Shown: positions 16,759 through 25,548, counted from the first letter of the stretch. The stretch: 59,902 nt of DNA from Nocardia yamanashiensis NBRC 100130 (GCF_001613325.1 NZ_BDCD01000047.1:1-59902); one strand, 5' to 3'. Notes: generated from the letters alone by a model not told the origin. Program-made: numbers and translations.

Positions 16759-17664
16759 TCAGTTCATGTGTTTGTCGAACCATTCGATCAGCTGCTCGGG
16801 GTGCTCGGAGAAGTAGTTGTAGCCATCCCAGCGGCGGGTGCTGCCTTCGATCCAGAACAGTTTCTTGTCGCCGGCGGGGATGGCGTCGAAGATCGCCTGC
16901 ACGTCGGCGGGCTTGGTCAGTGCGTCGTCACGCACCTGGGTGATGAAGGTGGGCACGTGGCAGTTCGCGGCGTACTCGATCGGTGACACCTGGTCGATCG
17001 TGAAGCTGGTGATCAGCTTGAACTCGCGGTCGACGGCGTCGAACTGGTCCTCGGCTCCCATCATCTCGAGGTTGCGTTCGACCATGGCGCGCATCGAGAT
17101 CGGCTGCGGGTTGACCAGGCATTTCACGTCCGCGAAGAGTTCCGGGTATCTGGTCATCGCCACATAGGTGGCATTGGCACCCATACAGCGGCTGAGCAGG
17201 CCCACCGTCATGGCGCGGGTGTCGGGCCGGGACTTGACGTACTGCAACGAGCCGGCGACGTCACGGGACTCGAACTGGCCCCAGGTGAAGATGAAGCCGT
17301 TGGCGTCGCCGCTCTGGCCGTGGTTGCGCGCGTCGTAGGTCAGCACGTTGTAGCCGGCCTCATGCAGGTACTGGTACTCCCGCATGTAGTTGACCTCGAT
17401 GTCGTTGCCGGGCACGAACTGCCACCGGGGCAGGTGCGAGGGAAAACCGTAGCGGTTCATCGGCATCGGATGGTTGGCGATGACCAGCTTGTCCGAACCC
17501 GGAGCGGGAATCCACCACGCCTCCAGCGGAGTACCGTCCAGCGACGGGAACGTGAGGTCCTCGTACGCCATCCCGTACTCGTCCGGTGTATGCAGAATCG
17601 GGGCGCGGACCGGGCTGCTGAGGCCCTTGGCCAAGGTCGCGAGCGCTTCGGAATCGACCGCCAT
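16759..17664 (-). CDS. Alpha/beta hydrolase with Cys at the nucleophile position
   Basis: About 301 residues with the alpha/beta hydrolase order: a substrate strand LVIANHPMPMN, then LTYDARNHGQSG, the nucleophile elbow at 158-162 and a late acid VRDDALTKP. The elbow reads S-R-C-M-G instead of G-x-S-x-G, so Cys160 replaces the serine, as in dienelactone-hydrolase-like enzymes. The expected His near the end is not in the usual context (STRRWDGYNYFSEH holds one candidate). AAGGAG precedes the ATG. It is divergent from the XRE regulator, which probably controls it. The substrate is unknown. Confidence 0.85.
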   Translation of the reverse strand: MAVDSEALATLAKGLSSPVRAPILHTPDEYGMAYEDLTFPSLDGTPLEAWWIPAPGSDKLVIANHPMPMNRYGFPSHLPRWQFVPGNDIEVNYMREYQYLHEAGYNVLTYDARNHGQSGDANGFIFTWGQFESRDVAGSLQYVKSRPDTRAMTVGLLSRCMGANATYVAMTRYPELFADVKCLVNPQPISMRAMVERNLEMMGAEDQFDAVDREFKLITSFTIDQVSPIEYAANCHVPTFITQVRDDALTKPADVQAIFDAIPAGDKKLFWIEGSTRRWDGYNYFSEHPEQLIEWFDKHMN

Positions 17665-17733
17665 CGCAGTAGCTCCTTCTCATTCCGTTTCATGGGAAAT
17701 CGTCCGGCACTTCCTGCAGCTATTTGACGGTAA

Positions 17734-17783
17734 CCTCCGGTCCCGGAGGAAGCCACTGGTGAGAGGTGTACTGGTAGTGCACC
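17734..17783. promoter_or_regulatory. Two adjacent inverted repeats between hydrolase and XRE regulator
   Basis: CCTCCGG-TC-CCGGAGG (17734-17749) is perfect. GGTGTAC-TGGTA-GTGCACC (17765-17783) has one mismatch. Both lie in the 153-base divergent gap and are good candidates for autoregulatory operators of the XRE protein. Confidence 0.5.
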
Positions 17784-17817
17784 CCTCCGCAGAGCAGTCG
17801 CCTTTAACCTGGACATC

Positions 17818-18684
17818 GTGGATCACGCAGCCGAGATCCGGGAGTTCCTGACCTCCCGCCGCGCCAAGATCAGCCCACAGCAGGCCGGGCTGCCCGTCCT
17901 CGGCAAACGCCGAGTACCCGGATTGCGCCGCGCCGAAGTTGCTCAGCTCGCGGGAATCAGCGTCGAGTACTACGCGCGACTCGAACGCGGCAACCTGTCC
18001 GGAGTATCGAACCAGGTCCTCGATGCCCTCGCCCGTGCACTGCGGCTGAACGAGGACGATCGCACCCACCTCGACGACCTCGCCCGCACCACCGGTCCCC
18101 GCCCCCGATTCCGCCGCCAGCCCGCCGCCGCGGTTCGACCGAATCTGCAGCGCTTACTGGACTCCATGACCGGCCCGGCGTTCATCATCAACGGCTGTGG
18201 TGACGTCCTGGCCGCCAACGCGCTCGGCCGCGCCCTCTACGCACCGATGATCGACGCCGCCCGAGGCGCGGTCCCCAACCACGGCCGGTTCATCTTCCTC
18301 GACTCCCGTTCCCACCAGTTCTGGCCCGACTGGGACCGCGCCGCCGACGACATCGTCGCCCTCCTGCACGCCCGAGCCGGCCGCGACCCCTACGACAAGG
18401 ACCTCAGCGACCTCATCGGCGAACTATCCACGCGCAGTGACGAATTCCGAATCCGCTGGGCACGCCACGACGTCCGCCGCCACCACCAGGGCGCCAAACC
18501 CATCCACCACCCGGTCGTCGGCACCCTCCACCTCACCTACGAATCCCTCGAACTACCCGCCGACAACCTCATCCTGTTCACCTATGGCACCCAACCGGGC
18601 AGCGACTCCGAGGACGCCCTGCGCATCCTGGCCAGCTGGGCCGTCGACCACGATTCCGAACCGGCCCAAGACCAGCGTGCGTGA
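17818..18684 (+). CDS. XRE-family regulator with MmyB-like ligand-binding domain
   Basis: About 288 residues. The N-terminal helix-turn-helix is RRVPGLRRAEVAQLAGISVEYYARLERG; the rest (AFIINGCGDVLAANALGRALYA, FLDSRSHQFWPDWD, HPVVGTLHLTYESLELP) matches the MmyB-like, PAS-type ligand-binding domain common in actinomycete regulators that sit beside one enzyme gene. It starts with GTG at 17818. It is divergent from the alpha/beta hydrolase with paired inverted repeats between them, so local control of that gene is likely. Confidence 0.92.
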   Translation: MDHAAEIREFLTSRRAKISPQQAGLPVLGKRRVPGLRRAEVAQLAGISVEYYARLERGNLSGVSNQVLDALARALRLNEDDRTHLDDLARTTGPRPRFRRQPAAAVRPNLQRLLDSMTGPAFIINGCGDVLAANALGRALYAPMIDAARGAVPNHGRFIFLDSRSHQFWPDWDRAADDIVALLHARAGRDPYDKDLSDLIGELSTRSDEFRIRWARHDVRRHHQGAKPIHHPVVGTLHLTYESLELPADNLILFTYGTQPGSDSEDALRILASWAVDHDSEPAQDQRA

Positions 18685-18748
18685 ATCGAGGTCGGTGACA
18701 CGGCATCGACTTCGCTCGGATCCCCAACGACCGCAATAGAGTTCGCGA

Positions 18749-19435
18749 TCACATCGGCTGTTCGAGGGAGTGGGTGAGGCCGATGATGATCACGTGGAGG
18801 CCGTATTCGAAGCGGGCGTCGGCATCGGCGATTTGTTCCAGGGGTAGGTCGGCGGGGAGGGCTATGTCGGGTGCGTGGACGAGGTTTTGTCGTACTCGGG
18901 CCGCGCCCTGCGCCGGGGTGAGGCCGCTGTCCTGCGCGGTCTGTTGCCGGAGGACCTGCCCCATGGTGTAGGACATGACGACGTCGGCGCCCCAGGCCGC
19001 CCGGGTCGGTGGAAAGCCGGCGTCGAGGAGCGGGGTCAGTGCGGCTTCGTTGAACGACAACACGTTTCGTTCGGCCGTGATGCTGCCGCTGAGCATGCGG
19101 GCGCTGTCGCGGTGCGCCAGCAGGGCGCGCCGCAGACTGTGCGCCAGGGTCGCCAGCTGTTGTCCCCAATCGCCCTGATGTGGGAGTGCGGGATCGGCGA
19201 GTGCTTCCCCGATGATCCGCTCGACCATCGCGTCGAGCAGGTCCTGTTTGCTCGCGAATCTCCGATACAGAGCGGGCGCCTGCACTCCGGCTTCGTCGGC
19301 CAGGCGGCGCATGGTCAATCCTTCCAGCCCCAAGGTTTCGACCAGCGTCAACGCGATGGACACCATCGTTTCGCCGGCGACCGCCTGCCCTGCCGGGCGT
19401 CCGGACTTGGTGACCCGGCGCACTTCTCTTGACAT
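18749..19435 (-). CDS. TetR-family repressor (TetR_C domain)
   Basis: About 228 residues. The DNA-binding helix-turn-helix is LTMRRLADEAGVQAPALYRRFASKQDLLDAM; the C-terminal part resembles the TetR_C drug-binding domain. I start at the ATG at 19435 (MSREVRRV); the frame runs further upstream through the operator region. The initiation codon abuts one copy of a 17-bp quasi-palindrome that is repeated 34 bases away in front of the divergent serine hydrolase gene. Autorepression and control of that hydrolase are therefore expected. Confidence 0.92.
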   Translation of the reverse strand: MSREVRRVTKSGRPAGQAVAGETMVSIALTLVETLGLEGLTMRRLADEAGVQAPALYRRFASKQDLLDAMVERIIGEALADPALPHQGDWGQQLATLAHSLRRALLAHRDSARMLSGSITAERNVLSFNEAALTPLLDAGFPPTRAAWGADVVMSYTMGQVLRQQTAQDSGLTPAQGAARVRQNLVHAPDIALPADLPLEQIADADARFEYGLHVIIIGLTHSLEQPM

Positions 19436-19451
19436 GTTAACAACGTTATCA
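19435..19451. promoter_or_regulatory. TetR operator copy 1
   Basis: TGTTAACAACGTTATCA matches the second site at 19469 as TGNTAACANCGTTANCA around the core dyad TAAC-ANC-GTTA. It touches the TetR start codon. Confidence 0.7.
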
Positions 19452-19468
19452 ATATTCTCGGCGGCCAA

Positions 19469-19485
19469 TGGTAACAGCGTTAACA
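19469..19485. promoter_or_regulatory. TetR operator copy 2
   Basis: TGGTAACAGCGTTAACA is the second copy, 34 bases (about three helical turns) from the first and 25 bases before the preferred TTG start of the serine hydrolase. Confidence 0.7.
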
Positions 19486-19509
19486 CATTGCTTCGTGGAA
19501 GGACATTCG

Positions 19510-20691
19510 TTGCCGTCGAGACCGATTCGCAGCTGCGTCGGAGTGATTCTCTTGACTTCCGCGCTCGTCGCGACCGCCTGCCAGGCCGACGAGGGGCGCG
19601 CGGTCTCCACCTCGAGCGTGCCGCACATCGGCGAACGCGGTGCCGCGGCGCTCACCAGCGCCTTGGAACAGGCTGTCGCACAAGGGATTCCAGGAGCGCA
19701 GGCGGTGGTCACGGCCGGGAGTGGGACCTGGTCGGTATCGGCAGGTGCCGGCGACCTGGCCACCGGAACGCCGTTTCCTGACAACTCGCACTACCGGATC
19801 GGCAGCAACACCAAGACGTTCGTCTCGACGGTGGTCCTGCAACTGGTCGCGGAGGGCAAGGTCGACCTGGACGCGCCGATCGAGCGATATCTGCCGGGCG
19901 TCGTCCACGGGAACGGGAGCGACGGCACCCGCATCACCGTGCGAAACCTGTTGCAGCACAACAGCGGAATTCCGGACTACCTGATCGACGGCGATACGCC
20001 CAAGCCGGGCCAGATCACACCCACCGAACGCAATCGCTGGCAACGCTTCACCTCCGACGAAGAGCTCGCCATCGCACTGGCCCTGCCCGCCTACTTCGAG
20101 CCCGGTGCGAAATTCCAGTACACGAATACGAACTTCCTGCTCGCCGGCATGATCGTGCAGAAGGTGACCGGGCAATCCATCGCGGCGGAGATAACCGACC
20201 GCATCATCGAGCCGCTCGCCCTGCGCGGCACGTCCTTTCCTGGTCCCGACGACACCGCCCTCCCTGACCCGCACCCGATCGCGTACGCCGATATGGACGG
20301 AAAGCGGGTCGATATCACCCGCCAGAACACCACCTGGGCGGGCGCCGCGGGCGCCATGATCTCGACCGGAGCGGATATGAACACCTTCCTCACCGCCCTG
20401 CTCACCGGCAAACTCCTGCCCCGGCCCCAGCTCGATGAACTGATGCGCACCATCCCCACCGACAAGCCGGACGCCGAATACGGCCTCGGGATCAGCCGGG
20501 TGCGCCTCTCATGCGGCATCGATGCTTGGGGGCACGCCGGAGGCCTCCCTGGATTTCGTACCCTCGTCCGCTACGCGCCGTCGAAAAACCGCGCTGTCAC
20601 ACTGGCATTCAACGAGTTGCCCGCCACCCCCGAGGCCGCGGCCGCCACCCTTTCCGCCCTGGACGCCGCGCTGTGCGGTAGCGGCGACTAG
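19510..20691 (+). CDS. Serine hydrolase, class C beta-lactamase / DD-peptidase fold, probable lipoprotein
   Basis: About 393 residues. The three penicillin-recognising motifs are present: SNTK (S99-K102), YTN (from Y204) and HAG (from H342). I prefer the TTG at 19510 because GGAAGGA stands just before it; an upstream ATG at 19468 lies inside an operator. From the TTG the N-terminus is a signal peptide ending LVATAC (Cys24), a plausible lipobox. Members include DD-carboxypeptidases, esterases and peptide hydrolases, so the substrate is open. It is probably repressed by the divergent TetR protein. Confidence 0.88.
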   Translation: MPSRPIRSCVGVILLTSALVATACQADEGRAVSTSSVPHIGERGAAALTSALEQAVAQGIPGAQAVVTAGSGTWSVSAGAGDLATGTPFPDNSHYRIGSNTKTFVSTVVLQLVAEGKVDLDAPIERYLPGVVHGNGSDGTRITVRNLLQHNSGIPDYLIDGDTPKPGQITPTERNRWQRFTSDEELAIALALPAYFEPGAKFQYTNTNFLLAGMIVQKVTGQSIAAEITDRIIEPLALRGTSFPGPDDTALPDPHPIAYADMDGKRVDITRQNTTWAGAAGAMISTGADMNTFLTALLTGKLLPRPQLDELMRTIPTDKPDAEYGLGISRVRLSCGIDAWGHAGGLPGFRTLVRYAPSKNRAVTLAFNELPATPEAAAATLSALDAALCGSGD

Positions 20692-21110
20692 GGCGTGCTC
20701 GACGGAGCGGGCGAAGTCCCCGCGGCGGCGAACAAGGCCTCGACCTCGCGTCCCCACTCCGGATACATCTCGACCTTGCGCTTGTAGATCGCGTAAATCT
20801 GCTCGGGCAGTTCAGGATTCGATTCGTCGGAGAATCGCACCGCGTACTGCTTGGCCAGCCGCGGCAGGATGTAATCGTCACCCGCTATATGCACCGGATC
20901 GTGCATATAGCGTTCCAGCGCGTCCAGGTCGGGAATCGCCGCCAGATACGCGTGCGTGAAGCCATCCGCCGGGTCGCCGAGGTCCGGCCCGACCGTCGAG
21001 AACGCTGTCGACTCGACCGACGCGGTGCGTCGCATAGCGGCGAGCACCTGTTCCCGTTCCTGTTCGGGGACACCGGGCTTGAAGCTGAACCGCAGCAGAT
21101 TGATGATCAT
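20688..21110 (-). CDS. Dabb (stress-responsive alpha/beta barrel) domain protein
   Basis: About 140 residues. IINLLRFSFKPGV at the N-terminus, the central HAYLAAIPDLDALERYMHDPVH and the small ferredoxin-like size are typical of Dabb domain proteins, which include plant stress proteins and some cyclases. No catalytic role can be assigned. The ATG at 21110 has GGAGG 4 bases before it. It is divergent from a TetR regulator with a palindrome between. Its 3' end overlaps the serine hydrolase stop by 4 bases. Confidence 0.8.
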   Translation of the reverse strand: MIINLLRFSFKPGVPEQEREQVLAAMRRTASVESTAFSTVGPDLGDPADGFTHAYLAAIPDLDALERYMHDPVHIAGDDYILPRLAKQYAVRFSDESNPELPEQIYAIYKRKVEMYPEWGREVEALFAAAGTSPAPSSTP

Positions 21111-21147
21111 CACGCCTCCATTTGCACTGATGGGTGCATATTAAGGT

Positions 21148-21157
21148 ACTAGCTAGT
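21148..21157. promoter_or_regulatory. Palindrome between Dabb gene and TetR gene
   Basis: ACTAGCTAGT is a perfect 10-bp palindrome, 21 bases before the TetR GTG start. TGCAC and GTGCA copies (TGCACTGATGGGTGCA, and TGCA again at 21157) surround it. It is the likely operator of the TetR protein. Confidence 0.5.
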
Positions 21158-21177
21158 GCATTCGCTAGGGTTGTCTC

Positions 21178-21819
21178 GTGCCCTCACTGAAGCCGGAGCG
21201 CCCGAGCGGGCGGATAGACAAGCGGCAGGCGATCCTGGACGCCGCATTCACCGTTTTCGCCAGGGACGGCTACCACCAGGCGGGCGTCGACGCCATCGCC
21301 GGGGAGGCGCGGGTCGCCAAGCACACGATCTACAACCACTTCGGCGACAAGGAGACCCTGTTCCGCGAAGTGATCGCCCACCTTTCCACGCAGGCACTGA
21401 CGCGAAATCTCGCCGCGGTCGAAATCCTCGACCAGGACGGCGATCTCGCCACGCTGCTGACCGAGACCGGTCTCACGCTCGCCGAGTGCTACTGCGACGA
21501 ACGCTCCGTTGCGCTGCGCCGACTGCTGCACGCGAACCTGCCGAACATGCCGGACCTGCTCGATATCGTCAAAGACAAAGCCTCCGACCGAGTCGGCGAC
21601 GCACTGTCCGCACGACTGGCCAAACTCGCCCTGGCCGGCAAGCTGCACCTCGCCTCGGACCCCGCCATCGCCGCCGAACAGCTCGCCGCCCTGCTCACCG
21701 CGCCCCTCGAAGCCCGCACTCGCATGGGGGTACGCAGGATCTCCGAAGCCGAGTTGCGCGAAGTCACCCGGAACGCGATCGCGACGTTCCTCCGGGCTTT
21801 CGGCCACCATCCGGAATGA
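21178..21819 (+). CDS. TetR/AcrR-family regulator
   Basis: About 213 residues. The helix-turn-helix is VDAIAGEARVAKHTIYNHFGDKETLFREVI; the C-terminal domain is an all-helical ligand domain of the AcrR/TetR_C type. It starts with GTG. It is divergent from the Dabb gene over a 67-base gap holding a palindrome, so it probably controls that gene and itself. The ligand is unknown. The 129 bases after it hold nothing I recognise. Confidence 0.92.
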   Translation: MPSLKPERPSGRIDKRQAILDAAFTVFARDGYHQAGVDAIAGEARVAKHTIYNHFGDKETLFREVIAHLSTQALTRNLAAVEILDQDGDLATLLTETGLTLAECYCDERSVALRRLLHANLPNMPDLLDIVKDKASDRVGDALSARLAKLALAGKLHLASDPAIAAEQLAALLTAPLEARTRMGVRRISEAELREVTRNAIATFLRAFGHHPE

Positions 21820-21948
21820 CACTGGTCCGGAGGCGGCCCCGGCGAAAATCACCCCCGCGCAATCGATGTCGTCGAAGGCGATTCGCGGTGATGGCGTAGG
21901 AGCCGGGGACACCAGTCGCGGATGCCTGATGCCGACTCGAGTTGTGAT

Positions 21949-22371
21949 CTATTTACGGCCGAACACCTCATAGGTGCCCACCTCGTGGGTGACCTCTTGC
22001 CGCCAGCTCACGATCCGCCAACCCTCCGGGGTGCGGGCGGCCTCGGCGTGATACCAACCGAAGACTTCGAACGTGAGGTCAGGGCGATCGGCACCTATGT
22101 GGTGAACTCGCATCTTGGCAGACACCGAGGCCCGGTCACCATCGACAACCGCGCGCTCATGACCCATCAAATGCTGTGTGGGGCCGCACTTGTCGAGATA
22201 TCCCCGGATCATTCCGGTGAGACGCTCTCGGCCGTCGACGATCTCGGCGCCCGAGTAATTCGCCGTCACGTCGGCAGCGAATACGCTGTTCAGGCTCGCC
22301 CAATCACGCCGGTCGAGAGCATCGGCATAGTCGTGAAGCAACGAGATCACTGCGCGCCTGGAGCTGGTCAT
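21949..22371 (-). CDS. SnoaL-like / NTF2-fold protein
   Basis: About 140 residues. AVISLLHDYADALDRRDWASLNSVFAADV near the N-terminus and the C-terminal GWRIVSWRQEVTHEVG follow the SnoaL_4/NTF2-like pattern of small cyclases, isomerases and non-catalytic ligand binders. The ATG at 22371 is preferred over the GTG three bases upstream. It stands alone, so its role cannot be inferred from context. Confidence 0.85.
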   Translation of the reverse strand: MTSSRRAVISLLHDYADALDRRDWASLNSVFAADVTANYSGAEIVDGRERLTGMIRGYLDKCGPTQHLMGHERAVVDGDRASVSAKMRVHHIGADRPDLTFEVFGWYHAEAARTPEGWRIVSWRQEVTHEVGTYEVFGRK

Positions 22372-22520
22372 CACCGGATGGTAGGCACCAGGTTCACCGC
22401 CGGGCCGAGCTCGTCCCGATGATCAGGACGTATCCCCAGCCTCATGTGCCACTCGACGTTCGGCATTTGCGTGCCCTCGCCGGCCGGGCGCGTAGCCGGT
22501 TCCGAACGCCGGGGCGCAGC

Positions 22521-23811
22521 ATGAGTGGATGGCGGCGAGAGTGGAGCGAAAGCCATGACACATCCGATCTTGTAGTGTTTCCATTCGGAATCATTTCGAA
22601 GGGGGCTGTCATCCGTCCGAATGCCTTGTGCCGTTCCATATTCGCCGTCGTATTCCTCTCGATCGAGGTGGTAGTGGGCATCCCTGGCGCGCTCTCGGCA
22701 CCGAATGCCCTTTCCGCCCTGGTGATCTCACTACCCGCCCCGACAGGGAAGCTCCCTGTCGGCGTCACCGAACTTCGGCTGGTCGACACCGATCGCACGG
22801 ACCCGTGGAACACCGATCAGCAGCGTGAGCTGATGGTGAGGATCTGGTATCCGGCAGCGGATGCCAACGGCACACCAGCCGCTCCGTGGATACCGGCCGG
22901 TGCTCTGCAGGCGCAGACCAGCGACCTCGCCGATCTCGGAATCGACCAGGACAGATGGACTTTCGGTCCGGGGCACAGCATTCAGGGTGCGAAAGCCCGC
23001 GTTGCCGACGGCCCATTTCCCATCCTGTTGTTCTCACCGGGCATGGACGATCCGGCCGGACTGAACACCGCCCAAGCCGAAGATCTGGCCAGTCACGGTT
23101 ACATCGTGGCCGCGATCAACCACACCCACGAAGCGTTCGCCGTCCAATTCCCCGATGGCCGCATCGAACGAACCGTTATCCCCCCTGGACTCACCGCCAG
23201 AAGTTCTCACCGACCTGCTGCTACCCGTCCGCGTGGCCGACATCCGGTTCGTATTGAACCGGCTCACCGACATCGCGTCAGGCGTCACGGCCGGCGACGA
23301 AGTGAATCTGACGAAAAGTCTCGACCCGACACGAGTGGGCATGTTCGGTCATTCTCTCGGCGGCTCCACCACCGCCCAAGCCATGCATGACGATCCGCGC
23401 ACCCTGGCCGGGGTGAACCTGGACGGGCCCCTGTTGGGTTCCGTCGTCACCGACGGACTGAACCAGCCGCTGCTCATGCTCGGCAACGACAATCCTCGAT
23501 GGCTCAACCGCGAGAACTGGGAACCGTTCTGGCCGAACAATTCCGGGGCGAAGATCCCATTGCGCCTGTCGGGAACCGAGCACATGGCATTCAACGACGT
23601 CGGGCAGATCCTGCCCCAACTCGTCACCGGCGGCCTGCTCGCCCAGGCCACCAGCGAATCGATCATCGGGAACAGCGACCCCCGTCGCGTCCTCGACCTT
23701 CAACGCACGTATCTACGCGCCTACTTCGACCTGGCGTTCGGCCGTACCGAAGGCGACATCGCCGACACGATCACGCACCTGGCGCAGCCGGGCATCTACC
23801 CACACCCTTGA
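22521..23811 (+). pseudogene. PAF-acetylhydrolase-like alpha/beta hydrolase, frameshifted
   Basis: One hydrolase split over two frames. The first part carries a hydrophobic leader (SIFAVVFLSIEVVVGIPG), LMVRIWYPAA, PFPILLFSPGM and ASHGYIVAAINHTHEAFAV. It loses the frame at a run of six C (23180-23185) and the second part continues with VLTDLLLPVRVADIRFVLN, the serine elbow GHSLGG, NLDGPL and GTEHMAFND. Taking one C away joins ERTVIP to LDSPPEV, giving a full-length enzyme with Ser, Asp and His in the order seen in platelet-activating-factor acetylhydrolases. This is either a true frameshift or a sequencing error in the homopolymer. The start (ATG 22521) is uncertain. Confidence 0.8.
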
Positions 23812-23835
23812 GTGCCGACAGCACAGTGCAGTCGG

Positions 23836-23873
23836 CAGATGCGGTGCGCGTTCGCCGGCGAACACCGCATCTG
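23836..23873. terminator. Hairpin between convergent genes
   Basis: CAGATGCGGTG pairs perfectly with CACCGCATCTG, and the loop itself contains the palindrome TTCGCCGGCGAA. It lies between the frameshifted hydrolase and the convergent lipoprotein gene. There is no T-run, so it may act as a bidirectional intrinsic or Rho-assisted stop. Confidence 0.55.
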
Positions 23874-23958
23874 TCCCAGCGATCAGCGGCAGGATAGTGC
23901 GCTGGTGAACACTGTGATCCTGTTCCTCCGCCACCGGGGAATCGGGCTGCGTGCGCCG

Positions 23959-24363
23959 CTACCCGAAGGGGCCGGGAATCGTCCCGAAGATCCCATTGCC
24001 TTTCCGGACCTCGCACACCTTCCAATAGCCATGCCCGTTGTCTTCGATGACGAAGGCAATGTCGAGATCTGTTGCGCCGGTGTAGTAGCCCTCCACCATG
24101 ACCGGGGATTCGGTGGCGTCGTGGTCGTTGAAGCGGTCGGGTTTCGGCTCGTAGTAGTGCACGAATGCGGCGCGCACCTCATCGTCGGTGCGGGTCGCCA
24201 GCTGCTTGGCGAGGTTACCGCAGGTGTGTTCGCGCAGGTAGGCGACATTGCCGGCCGCTGCGGCCTCGATGTGCTGGCGCACCGCGTCTTCCGGGGTGTA
24301 TCTCGAACAACCGCTCACCAACGCTACCGATGTCACGACGACCAATCCTATTGCCACACGCAT
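23959..24363 (-). CDS. Small lipoprotein of unknown function
   Basis: About 134 residues. MRVAIGLVVVTSVALVSGC is a signal peptide with a clear lipobox (LVSGC), so the mature protein of about 115 residues should be lipid-anchored outside the membrane. The rest (TPEDAVRQHIEAAAAGN near the start; GHGYWKVCEVRKGNG at the end) resembles small NTF2/DUF4878-like exported proteins. GGGAGGG lies before the ATG at 24363. The next 200 bases toward 24563 hold no gene I can support. Confidence 0.75.
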   Translation of the reverse strand: MRVAIGLVVVTSVALVSGCSRYTPEDAVRQHIEAAAAGNVAYLREHTCGNLAKQLATRTDDEVRAAFVHYYEPKPDRFNDHDATESPVMVEGYYTGATDLDIAFVIEDNGHGYWKVCEVRKGNGIFGTIPGPFG

Positions 24364-24563
24364 GAATTCGACCCTCCCGTCACGACCGGCCCGCGGGTCG
24401 GCGGTCGTCACGAAACGATCGCGGTGACGAGGGGCGAATGTTAACCGGGAACGGCTGATCGCAGGCTCCGCCACCAGGAGCACCGTCTACATGCACGTAG
24501 GGCTGCTGTAGCCGCCGCGATACCGACGTTCGGTAGTAGCATGCGCGCCGACCTCGGATCGGC

Positions 24564-24917
24564 TCATTCCGTTAATCTTCCGAGGAAACGGGGCGGCTGT
24601 TCCGGTGCTTCGGTCGCTATCACCAGGCCGCCGGCGACTGCTCGCATCCAGAGAGTGTGATGCCAGGCGTTGGCATCGGGTTCCGGCTTGCTTGTGAATG
24701 CGGGATTAGGGCCGGTCTCGATGAGATGCAGTAGAGTCCAGGCAAGGCCGTAGCAGTCGTCTGGCCCAAAGCATTGGATCAGCGCGGCGGCTTCCTCGCC
24801 GGTGACCGGACCGGTTATCGCTTCGAGCTGGGCCTGGCGGTACGAGATCTGGTCTTCGCTGGCATCCCAATCCGGTAGGGCGCCCGCGGCGACGAATGCG
24901 GCGACATCAACTCTCAC
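24564..24917 (-). CDS. Hypothetical protein
   Basis: About 117 residues, acidic and soluble (MRVDVAAFVAAGALPDWDAS at the N-terminus, CFGPDDCYGLAWTLLHLIE centrally). I do not recognise the family. Composition and codon use are those of a real gene, and it stands alone between a lipoprotein gene and a reductase. Size and acidity are reminiscent of immunity-type proteins, but no toxin gene is next to it. Confidence 0.55.
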   Translation of the reverse strand: MRVDVAAFVAAGALPDWDASEDQISYRQAQLEAITGPVTGEEAAALIQCFGPDDCYGLAWTLLHLIETGPNPAFTSKPEPDANAWHHTLWMRAVAGGLVIATEAPEQPPRFLGRLTE

Positions 24918-25092
24918 ACCGCCAGCTTGCCGGATACGACATCAACAGGTGAAATGCGAACCATTCGGCAATGCAGGGTTTTCTAGCTCTTGTCCTCTCC
25001 TGTCATTGACTCGGAGCGGCCGCACATGATGCAGTCACGAAAGCTCGTGAAGATGTCGACCGAAGATGCTGTCTAACCGAAGGGGAGTGCCG

Positions 25093-25548
25093 ATGGGTGA
25101 CAAGCAGAAGACTCCCGATTGGGTTGCGGAAAGCGGCGCTTGGGTGTTGGAGAACGGACATCGGACCTTGTTGAAGCTGACGGGTGGTCGTTGGCCGCAC
25201 AGGCTCGGGTCGATGCAGGCGTTGGAGTTGCACACTATCGGTCGGAAGACCGGTCAGCGGCGCTCTACGTTGTTGAGCTCGCCTATTTTCGCTCCGGAAC
25301 GGATCGTGCTGATCGCCTCGCTCGGTGGCGCTTCGCACAACCCCGCCTGGTATCTGAATCTCGTTGCGCATCCCGAGGTCGAGATCACCGTGCGTGGGGA
25401 GACCAAGCCGTACGTCGCGCGCACCGCTTCCGCGGAGGAGAAGGCCGAGCTCTGGCCCGAGATCACTCGCGGTATCGGCAACCCGTACGAGGGATATCAG
25501 CGCAGCACTCGGCGCGATATTCCGGTGGTTATCTGCGAACCGGCCTGA
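25093..25548 (+). CDS. Deazaflavin (F420)-dependent nitroreductase family protein (Ddn-like)
   Basis: About 151 residues. LHTIGRKTGQRRSTLL, LIASLGGASHNPAWYLNLVAHPEV and ARTASAEEKAELWPEI are the typical blocks of the Ddn/FDOR-A group, small split-barrel reductases that bind cofactor F420. AAGGGGAG precedes the ATG at 25093. The family is abundant in mycobacteria and nocardiae. The physiological substrate, often a quinone or xenobiotic, cannot be read from sequence. Confidence 0.92.
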   Translation: MGDKQKTPDWVAESGAWVLENGHRTLLKLTGGRWPHRLGSMQALELHTIGRKTGQRRSTLLSSPIFAPERIVLIASLGGASHNPAWYLNLVAHPEVEITVRGETKPYVARTASAEEKAELWPEITRGIGNPYEGYQRSTRRDIPVVICEPA

